Shown here: positions 54,249 through 61,414 of the stretch, one piece after another
Numbering within the stretch: the stretch's first letter is position 1
Layout: every line of letters begins with the position of its first letter
Program-made: the position numbers and the translations under genes
The notes under the pieces: generated by a model
Database searches by the model: none
What the model was told of the DNA's origin: nothing
Seen by the model: only the letters and a program-made list of their open reading frames with translations
Assembly: GCA_024234575.1 (NCBI GenBank)
Contig: JACKOB010000007.1
Coordinates: forward strand, 124,001-188,000
Origin: Hahellaceae bacterium
Lineage (GTDB): Bacteria > Pseudomonadota > Gammaproteobacteria > Pseudomonadales > Oleiphilaceae
Length of the DNA stretch: 64,000 bases
Direction: 5' to 3'

Positions 54249-55485
54249 CATCTTTCGTGGCACCTATCTTCTGCCTTCTGCGACGCAACAGGTAAATAAG
54301 TTTATGCAGCATCCTCAACCGGAGCTTTCTGACATTCGGAAAAAAAACCTAAGCAACGATCAAAGAGTTATTTACGAACAAATCACTCAGTCCGCGTTCA
54401 TATGCCAAAAAGCTAGAGGTGCTCTGTACCAAATTTTTTGCAGCCTTGACGAAACTCTGGGCAAAACCATTCTGATTCCCGCATTTCATTGCCCGACAGT
54501 AGTTCAGCCTGCGGTACTAGCAGGCTATAAAATTCAGTTTTACAAGATTAATGAAGACTTAAGCATCGATACAGATGAAGTAAACAATATGATTAATGCA
54601 GACACTGCAGCTATTGTTGTCATTCAGTATTTTGGCTTTTCTTTTAAATCAGACGCGTTTAAAGAAACAGCATCGATAAACAACTGCATAATTATTGAAG
54701 ACTGGTCTCATTCATTTTTGCAAACATCGCCGCTAAGATTGGCAGGTTCTAACAATAGCATTGCCACTTATTCCTTTTGGAAAATCATACCTTGTGTAGT
54801 TGGTGGTGGCTTTATTAACCGGACAAGTAAAATATTAAACAGCACCAACTACTTAAAACAAAGCTCAACAATAGAAAATATTAAAATCAACAAACGTATA
54901 ATTGAGTCATTTATAAATAATTCGAACTCTGAAACCTTAAAAAACGCCCTTGCGAAGTTTGAATCTTTTAGAAAAAAACGTGTTACTAACAGTGTAAACT
55001 CTTCCGACAATGAAAAAATATCACCGAAAGAGACTATCGAAGCCGATCATTACCCTATTGAGCCATCTTTTTTTGCGAAAGATCTTCCACTGCTATCCAA
55101 CGCTTTGCTATATCGAGCAGATTTAGAACTTATTGCGAGGAAACGGAGGGAAAATTTCAACACTTATTTGGAGTTAACCAGTGGTATTAATTTAATAACT
55201 CCTTACTTTTCTATGCTGCCAGACGATGTCTGCCCATGGGCGTTCCCGATAGTTTTAGAAAATCGGAATCAGTTCGACTTTAAGCTTCGGAAAGAGGGTG
55301 TACCATTTTTTACATTTGGGGAGCAATTACACCCTCTAGTCAGCGACATAAAATTAATTAGTCCAGAGGCGAGGAAAATTTCTCAATACTTATCTAACTC
55401 AACTTTATGCCTATCTGCGCATCAAAAACTTAACAGACAAGAGATTGAAATCTCGCTCGATAAGGCTAAATCAATATTGGGGTAA
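54202..55485 (+). CDS. DegT/DnrJ/EryC1-like aminotransferase-fold protein
   Basis: GTG 54202, inside the end of the GT4 gene, gives 427 residues; an ATG at 54214 is also possible. LIPAFHCPTVVQPAVLAGYK and YSFWKIIPCVVGGGFI resemble the DegT fold, with Lys194 in the place of the PLP lysine. IEDWSHSF is the matching Asp-containing block (DASH-like). The sequence is divergent, with Lys/Asn-rich low-GC stretches, so it may be altered in activity. A role in making an amino sugar is inferred. Confidence 0.7.
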   Translation: MWGGMKAYTPQLLLVNIFRGTYLLPSATQQVNKFMQHPQPELSDIRKKNLSNDQRVIYEQITQSAFICQKARGALYQIFCSLDETLGKTILIPAFHCPTVVQPAVLAGYKIQFYKINEDLSIDTDEVNNMINADTAAIVVIQYFGFSFKSDAFKETASINNCIIIEDWSHSFLQTSPLRLAGSNNSIATYSFWKIIPCVVGGGFINRTSKILNSTNYLKQSSTIENIKINKRIIESFINNSNSETLKNALAKFESFRKKRVTNSVNSSDNEKISPKETIEADHYPIEPSFFAKDLPLLSNALLYRADLELIARKRRENFNTYLELTSGINLITPYFSMLPDDVCPWAFPIVLENRNQFDFKLRKEGVPFFTFGEQLHPLVSDIKLISPEARKISQYLSNSTLCLSAHQKLNRQEIEISLDKAKSILG

Positions 55486-55495
55486 CGGAATATGT

Positions 55496-56593
55496 TCAAG
55501 CCTTTCGGTACTTTCTTAATATGCCAATTAACTTTGACTTTAGCGCAAGCATCTTACCAACAAGTGTTTTGTTGTAGACGATATATGTGACGCGTCCGTA
55601 TTTTTTATCAGTCCATCTCATTTTGTAATCTTCACATTTCCCCATGAAGTCGTAAATGGAAATATCCCTACTTATCAATTCTGGAAACGCAAAGCTTTTC
55701 AATACATGACCTGGTGAGTACTTCTTGTAAGTTTCTTTATAACTTTCTTTAAAATCATAAAAGGTAGAACCAAACGACATACCATAAATATAAGCAATTG
55801 GCTCTCCGTCTAAAGTCAGCAAGTGTCCTGATAGCCAATTGTTTTTTGCCGCACTCGGCGTGAAATGTCGATAGAAGTTTTCTTGAAACTCATTTTTAGA
55901 GATCGCTGTGCCTGCCTCATTCTTCCAGGAATCACTTTCAATAATCATGACTGCCTCTAAGAACTCATCCACCTCATCACTACGCGTGAAGTGTTTATAC
56001 TCGACTTGACCTATCTCCCGAAGCCGTTTTTCGCTGCTTTTCATTGTCCATCGCAATTTTTTAGGCATGCTTTTAAGAAAATCATCCCAATTGCTATCCA
56101 GTTCTATGTAAGGAGACTCGGCCTCGGCTATTAATTCAAACTGCAGTCCGACATTGGATAATGTCTGCTTACAAAGTCGTTCTTGAGTCGACCCTCTGAC
56201 AAAGGAAAGCGTTAACGTACCCCAGCCATGTATATGATCTGCAGCATAACCAATAAGATTTTCGATGGATTTTTGACTTACTTCACTCAGTATAAGACCT
56301 TGTCGCCCTCCGTAAAGGTTGCTAAACAATGCCATAGTGTCGTAGCTCAAAAAAAACAATTTAGATTTGCTCTTGTACAAAGGTAAGATTGCAGTAATCG
56401 TGTCTAAGTCTTTCTCCACAACAACAAGCTTTTCAGCTACGTCCTCTCGCGTTTGCCAAAGGGTATTTGTCCAGTCGTAAGACGCGGTAATATCGAGCCC
56501 GCTAACATCGTTACTATATCTTTGGACTAGTTGATTCCATTCAGAAGAGACAGCTTTCAGGTCGTCTGGATTAACATACACTTTAAACGACAT
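55496..56593 (-). CDS. CelD/BcsL-type GNAT acyltransferase
   Basis: The 365-residue protein resembles Acetyltransf_6/CelD proteins in polysaccharide loci: LPLYKSKSKLFFLSYD near the start, then LRWTMKSSEKRLREIG, IESDSWKNEAGTA and PIAYIYGMSFGSTFYDFKE. AAGGAAC precedes the ATG. It probably acylates or otherwise modifies a sugar or lipid intermediate in the cytoplasm. It is a paralogue of the gene at 58252. Confidence 0.85.
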   Translation of the reverse strand: MSFKVYVNPDDLKAVSSEWNQLVQRYSNDVSGLDITASYDWTNTLWQTREDVAEKLVVVEKDLDTITAILPLYKSKSKLFFLSYDTMALFSNLYGGRQGLILSEVSQKSIENLIGYAADHIHGWGTLTLSFVRGSTQERLCKQTLSNVGLQFELIAEAESPYIELDSNWDDFLKSMPKKLRWTMKSSEKRLREIGQVEYKHFTRSDEVDEFLEAVMIIESDSWKNEAGTAISKNEFQENFYRHFTPSAAKNNWLSGHLLTLDGEPIAYIYGMSFGSTFYDFKESYKETYKKYSPGHVLKSFAFPELISRDISIYDFMGKCEDYKMRWTDKKYGRVTYIVYNKTLVGKMLALKSKLIGILRKYRKA

Positions 56594-56961
56594 TCAATTG
56601 TTCCTTTATATTACAAATAATTTAGGCCGTTTTGTTCGATATAGCTAGATTAAGATAAGACACCCATTTCTCTTAAATTATTCCGCTTATTATCTATAAA
56701 AAACGGCGCAAATAATGACACAACGCGTTCCTATCAGCAAAGTTATTGTATACTGCTGATAAACATCAGCGGCATCCTAGCGCCGATTATTTATTTATGC
56801 ATTTACGCCTGCGCGTTACTTTTTTAAAAAAAATAATCGTATAGTAAAAATCCACCTTTTTTATAAGAGCTTTAAAGTAAACGTGAGCACTATTACCTGT
56901 GATTTCTAAAAAACACTATCAAGAAATCTCATAACCTATTTTAAGATTTTGATAATTTATT
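56594..56961. other. Intergenic region, 368 bp
   Basis: This AT-rich divergent spacer carries a small perfect hairpin GCTGAT-AAAC-ATCAGC (56755-56770). It presumably holds promoters for both flanking genes. No gene or JUMPstart-like ops element was seen. Confidence 0.5.
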
Positions 56962-58242
56962 ATGAAACAATCTGTATTAATGATTGCGTTTCACTACCCT
57001 CCATTTTCAGGTAGTAGTGGCGTTCAAAGAACACTTCGATTTTCAATGTATTTGCCTGATCATAATTGGCAACCACTCGTGTTAAGTGCTCACCATCGCG
57101 CTTATGAGAATGTATCCAAAGATTTGCTGGGTCAAATTCCAAACAACGTAATCTACAAACCCGCTTTTGCAATGGACTCGGCACGCCACCTTTCGTTTAA
57201 GCAAAAACACTTGCAAATGCTAGCTATCCCCGATCGTTGGATAACTTGGTTATTTGGTGCTGTCCCATCAGGGGTTAAATTGGTTAAAGCGTATAAACCA
57301 AAATGCATTTGGTCAACCTACCCTATTGCTACAGCTCATTTGATTGGTTATTGCCTAAAAAAATTGACCAAACTTCCTTGGGTGGCTGATTTTAGAGACC
57401 CCATGGTCGAGCAAAACCCACTCACAAAAGAATGGACGCCAAAAGACAGGGCCGTAAGGCGCAGTCGCCTTTGGATTGAGCGTAAAACTATCGAAAATGC
57501 ATCTCGGGTAATATTTTGCACTGAAGGCGCAAAGAATATTTGTCAGCAGCGCTACCCTGATGCGGATCACTCTACTTGGATAGTTATTCCCAACGGTTAT
57601 GATGAAGAAACGTTCGTAGAGGTAGAAAAACTTCTAACAAAAACTAAAGGGGGCGCGGCAATCTGCCCAACCAAGCCCTTCAAACTGTTACATAGCGGTG
57701 TTTTGTATAACTCGCCAGATCGCCACCCAAAGAACTTATTCGAGGCGGTGTCGAACCTTAAGTCATCCGGTAAAATTGCCGACGGTGACTTCATTATTTC
57801 ATTAAGGGCGACTGGATTTGATGCCGAATATAAACAGCTAGTAGCCTCGTTAGGTATATCCAACTTTGTTGAATTTCTCCCTTCAATTCCATATACACAA
57901 GCACTAAGAGAAATGATGGAAATGGATGGTCTGCTAATCTTTCAGGGCTACACATCCAACCCAGCAATACCCGCTAAACTTTACGAATATTTTCGCGCAA
58001 AGAAACCAATATTTGCGTTGGCTGATGAGCTTGGTGATACCGCTAAACTATTACGCTCATTGGGGCTGGACAACATAGTACCGTTGGACGATACATCCCA
58101 AATAGAAGAGGGATTGAGCCGGTTTCTAACCAACTTAGCTGAAGACAAACAAACCTGTCTGCCACAAGATAAAATCAACTTGTTTTCCAGGAAAAACCAA
58201 GCAGCAACCCTAGCCAATGTCTTAAATTCTCTCAACGGATAA
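56962..58242 (+). CDS. GT4-type glycosyltransferase
   Basis: The 426-residue protein has the N-terminal VLMIAFHYPPFSGSSGVQRT, VVADFRDPM-like sequence (WVADFRDPM), and a C-terminal donor domain with LLHSGVLY and PAKLYEYFRAKKPIFAL. This is a GT-B fold glycosyltransferase, probably acting on lipid-linked sugars. It is a paralogue of the gene at 60107. Only 9 bases separate it from the CelD-type gene. Confidence 0.88.
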   Translation: MKQSVLMIAFHYPPFSGSSGVQRTLRFSMYLPDHNWQPLVLSAHHRAYENVSKDLLGQIPNNVIYKPAFAMDSARHLSFKQKHLQMLAIPDRWITWLFGAVPSGVKLVKAYKPKCIWSTYPIATAHLIGYCLKKLTKLPWVADFRDPMVEQNPLTKEWTPKDRAVRRSRLWIERKTIENASRVIFCTEGAKNICQQRYPDADHSTWIVIPNGYDEETFVEVEKLLTKTKGGAAICPTKPFKLLHSGVLYNSPDRHPKNLFEAVSNLKSSGKIADGDFIISLRATGFDAEYKQLVASLGISNFVEFLPSIPYTQALREMMEMDGLLIFQGYTSNPAIPAKLYEYFRAKKPIFALADELGDTAKLLRSLGLDNIVPLDDTSQIEEGLSRFLTNLAEDKQTCLPQDKINLFSRKNQAATLANVLNSLNG

Positions 58243-58251
58243 TGATGCAAT

Positions 58252-59364
58252 ATGTATGAGATAAAGGATTTTCCATTCGATCAAGCCAGCTCAATATATG
58301 GAATTGCGTGGGAAGATCTAATTGAAGAACAGTCACTCAACCCCAGCCTACTGCCTGGTTGGTTGAAATGTACGTTTACGGCATTTGAAATTAGCGACAT
58401 AGTACGTGTAAGCGTTGTGCTCGAAAACAACAAACCACTTGCATTCTTCCCATACTATTTTACCTACCATCGGTTTCTTGGCTTAAAACTTAAAACACTT
58501 AATCTTGGTGCTAATTTCTACTGTTACCATCAAGCTATTGCCTGTATAGCCAAGCACGACGCAGTATTAACTGCATTTTTACAGCATCAGCAAAAGAAGG
58601 TTGGTTGGGATATTTTTCAGGCAGGGCAAGTTGTAAATGGATCCAAAACCGAAGCAGCAATTTTAGAGTTTGCAAAGCAGCTTAAGCTGCCAAGGTTCGA
58701 ATATGTTGGCGAAAAGTCCCCTTACCTACCTCTCAATGAGTCGTGGCAGGATGTATTAGCAAATAAGGCAAGAAAGTTTAGGTATAAAGTAAATAAGCGC
58801 GAAAAATTGTTATCAAGTAATCAAGATTACAACATCAAGTGGTTTAATGACGTAGAAGCCTGCGGTGAGTTGCTAGAAATTATTTTGGATATCGAAGAAA
58901 AAAGCTGGAAGACTTCAGAAAATATGGATATCAGTAATAACCCCACGGAACAGTCACTTTACAAAGTGTTGCTTACGTTTCTGGCTAAAGGGAATCTGCT
59001 GCTTTGCAATGTGCTCTATTTCAAAGATACGCCAATTGCTTATAACTTATGTTACAAATGGTGTGGAAAAGTTGGCCAAATTAAAACATCATTCGACAAT
59101 ACCTTTAAGGAAGAGTCGCCGGGGGCTATTCTAATTGAATACTCGCTACAATATTTAATTAAAAATAATTTTGATGAATTCGACTTTTTAGGCGATATGA
59201 TGCCGCACAAATCGTCATGGACGAAGGTAACAAGGGATCACACTTCATATTACATTTACTCAAAAACACCCAAAGCACGTATCGCAGTATTAATGAAAAA
59301 ACTCATAAACAAGATTAAACAGTCTAAACAGCTAGACAACGAGAAAGCAGCTAAAGATGACTAG
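58252..59364 (+). CDS. CelD/BcsL-type GNAT acyltransferase
   Basis: The 370-residue protein shares its plan with the gene at 55496: YLPLNESWQDVLANKARKF, IEEKSWKTSE and DTPIAYNLCYKWCGKVG. The C-terminal stretch has the DFLGDMMPHKSSWT block of this family. It overlaps the TPR gene by eight bases. A likely role is acyl or aminoacyl modification of a polysaccharide building block. Confidence 0.85.
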   Translation: MYEIKDFPFDQASSIYGIAWEDLIEEQSLNPSLLPGWLKCTFTAFEISDIVRVSVVLENNKPLAFFPYYFTYHRFLGLKLKTLNLGANFYCYHQAIACIAKHDAVLTAFLQHQQKKVGWDIFQAGQVVNGSKTEAAILEFAKQLKLPRFEYVGEKSPYLPLNESWQDVLANKARKFRYKVNKREKLLSSNQDYNIKWFNDVEACGELLEIILDIEEKSWKTSENMDISNNPTEQSLYKVLLTFLAKGNLLLCNVLYFKDTPIAYNLCYKWCGKVGQIKTSFDNTFKEESPGAILIEYSLQYLIKNNFDEFDFLGDMMPHKSSWTKVTRDHTSYYIYSKTPKARIAVLMKKLINKIKQSKQLDNEKAAKDD

Positions 59365-60097
59365 ACAACATTTAAAAGAGTCAGCCTTAAAATTAACTAA
59401 GAATATTATTTTGGCTTCACTACTATTACCTGTTGCAAGCTTTGCATTAGGTTGGAGTGGGAATCAACTTGATGGTGCGCCCTGTGTTGGGAAAGGACAA
59501 GGATTCGGCCCTTACGACTATGTTCGCGCAAAGAGTGGCCAAGACCCAGAGTATTATCAGTCTACTAGACTGTGGGAAATTGATAGAATTCACTTTGGCA
59601 AAGGCATGACCAATATGCAGAGTGAGCCACTTACCTATCAGAGCAGCAGAGTTATAGCTGGTGAGTTTGATTACACGCTTCGAGCCTTTCCAACCCATAT
59701 TGGAGCCTTAAACGCTATAGCAGAATTAGAATTAAAAAGAATTGAATCGAATAAACTAGCACAGAAACAATCTGAAGTGATCAGGCCTTTCCAAACGCCC
59801 CCTGAGTGCTATTTTATTAGAGCTGCTGTTTATAAAAGTGATCAAGCAAACATTCCACTCTTACACGCTATCTACCTACACCGCCTAAAAAAATATAACG
59901 AAGCTGCCAACTACTACGAAAAAAGTCTTGCGATAGAAGATGAAAATCCTGAAGCGCATTATAACTATGGGTTGGTGTTAATTAAGCTCAATCGGTACGA
60001 TGATGCGAAAGAGCATGCTGTTAAAGCGTATAAGCAAGGCCACCAACTCTCAGGGCTAAAATCGCTTCTGCAAGAAAAGGGGAAATGGGACGATTAA
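59357..60097 (+). CDS. Secreted TPR-containing protein
   Basis: The 246-residue protein has a signal peptide (LTKNIILASLLLPVASFA) and a C-terminal pair of TPR motifs (AIYLHRLKKYNEAANYYEKS, PEAHYNYGLVLIKLNRYDDA). The N-terminal half (WSGNQLDGAPCVGKGQGFGP, then a DYTLRAFPTHIGALNAIAEL stretch) is not recognised. It is probably periplasmic and belongs to the operon with the two genes before it. Confidence 0.75.
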   Translation: MTRQHLKESALKLTKNIILASLLLPVASFALGWSGNQLDGAPCVGKGQGFGPYDYVRAKSGQDPEYYQSTRLWEIDRIHFGKGMTNMQSEPLTYQSSRVIAGEFDYTLRAFPTHIGALNAIAELELKRIESNKLAQKQSEVIRPFQTPPECYFIRAAVYKSDQANIPLLHAIYLHRLKKYNEAANYYEKSLAIEDENPEAHYNYGLVLIKLNRYDDAKEHAVKAYKQGHQLSGLKSLLQEKGKWDD

Positions 60098-60106
60098 CAA
60101 TAGGTC

Positions 60107-61354
60107 TCAGGTTTTTATCAAGCGTGTAAGCAGGTCTATTAGTAATATTGCCCCGTTGCGCCTGCTGTATTTGTCCACATCTATTGGTAGGCAATAGTTA
60201 TCGAGGTAGAATTTTTGACGCATTTTATCTATTGCTTGCGCTATTAGCTCACAACTATCCAGAGGTATCACCTCACCAGCGCCCGCATCTTGAATCAGCC
60301 TGGCTGTTTCACCATTTTGCGCCGTCAGAGCAAGAACGGGCTTACGACACCTTATATACTCGTATGCTTTAGCTGGGATCTGATCATTACAATTTTCAGC
60401 TTGCATCAACAGTAATACATCAACCGACATCATTTCTTGTAGTGCGGCTAGATAGCCAATTGGTGGGCACACTTCCACTACATCCGCAATATCAAATTGT
60501 CTAATCATATTCTTAATGTACTGGTCGTGTCCGGTTGCTCTTAATCGGAGAGAAAAGTCGTGCACTGATATCAAGTTTTTGTCTTTAAGACTCTTTAATG
60601 CACTAAACAATTGTGTCGGATCTCTTTCTAGCGGGTATATAAGTCCACTGTGAAGCATCACAACCTTGTTGTTTAAAGCTGCGCCATTAATAGAATTCGT
60701 ACGTTCTGCCTGCAGAAATGCGTTCTCATCAAAGCCATTAGCAATGACAGAAAATTTTTCTGGCGGGACCTCTGGGAAGCGTTGCAGGTAGTAATTGCGA
60801 GCAGCATTCGTGACAAACACAAAGTGATTGGCATGTTTAAACACTAATCTTTCAATAAAACGATAAGATTTATTAACTACCGGGTCTGAGGGGAAATTGT
60901 CTTGTGCCATAGGGTCACGAAAATCAGCAACCCAAGCAACACCGCTCACTTTATGAAGTAAATACCCAATTAAATGCGCGGATGCTAATGGGTAAGTGCT
61001 AACAATTACAGAAGGCTTGTTTTTACGTATATGGAAAAGACCAGAAATAAATCCACCTAGCACCCATGTCTGGTACCTATCGGGCAAAGACATAAACCGT
61101 AAATACTTACCCTTTATGGATAGGTCCCTTACAGCATCCTTTGCCCACGCTCTTATCACTTTAACATTGCTTGGTATCGCCTTTTTTTGGCCAACATCGA
61201 CACTGTGATAGCATTTTTCATTGGCAGTTAATACGGCCACCTCCCACTTTTTGGCTGCCAACTCTTTCGTAAAGGAAAGTGTACGATGAACACCTGAGCT
61301 ATAAGCAACGGGCGGATAGTGAAAAGCAACAAACAAAACGCTCTTGTTAATCAA
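60107..61354 (-). CDS. GT4-type glycosyltransferase
   Basis: TTG at 61354, with AGGG upstream, is supported because the paralogue at 56962 begins at the same place. The 415-residue protein has SVLFVAFHYPPVAYSSGVHR, WVADFRDPM and PAKAYEYIRCRKPVLAL. It is convergent with the TPR gene, with a 9-base gap. Confidence 0.88.
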   Translation of the reverse strand: MINKSVLFVAFHYPPVAYSSGVHRTLSFTKELAAKKWEVAVLTANEKCYHSVDVGQKKAIPSNVKVIRAWAKDAVRDLSIKGKYLRFMSLPDRYQTWVLGGFISGLFHIRKNKPSVIVSTYPLASAHLIGYLLHKVSGVAWVADFRDPMAQDNFPSDPVVNKSYRFIERLVFKHANHFVFVTNAARNYYLQRFPEVPPEKFSVIANGFDENAFLQAERTNSINGAALNNKVVMLHSGLIYPLERDPTQLFSALKSLKDKNLISVHDFSLRLRATGHDQYIKNMIRQFDIADVVEVCPPIGYLAALQEMMSVDVLLLMQAENCNDQIPAKAYEYIRCRKPVLALTAQNGETARLIQDAGAGEVIPLDSCELIAQAIDKMRQKFYLDNYCLPIDVDKYSRRNGAILLIDLLTRLIKT

Positions 61355-61414
61355 CGAGTAGGCCCTGCTATTTGAAGTGATGATTACACATAGTTTTGAT
61401 TATCTTAGCAATTC

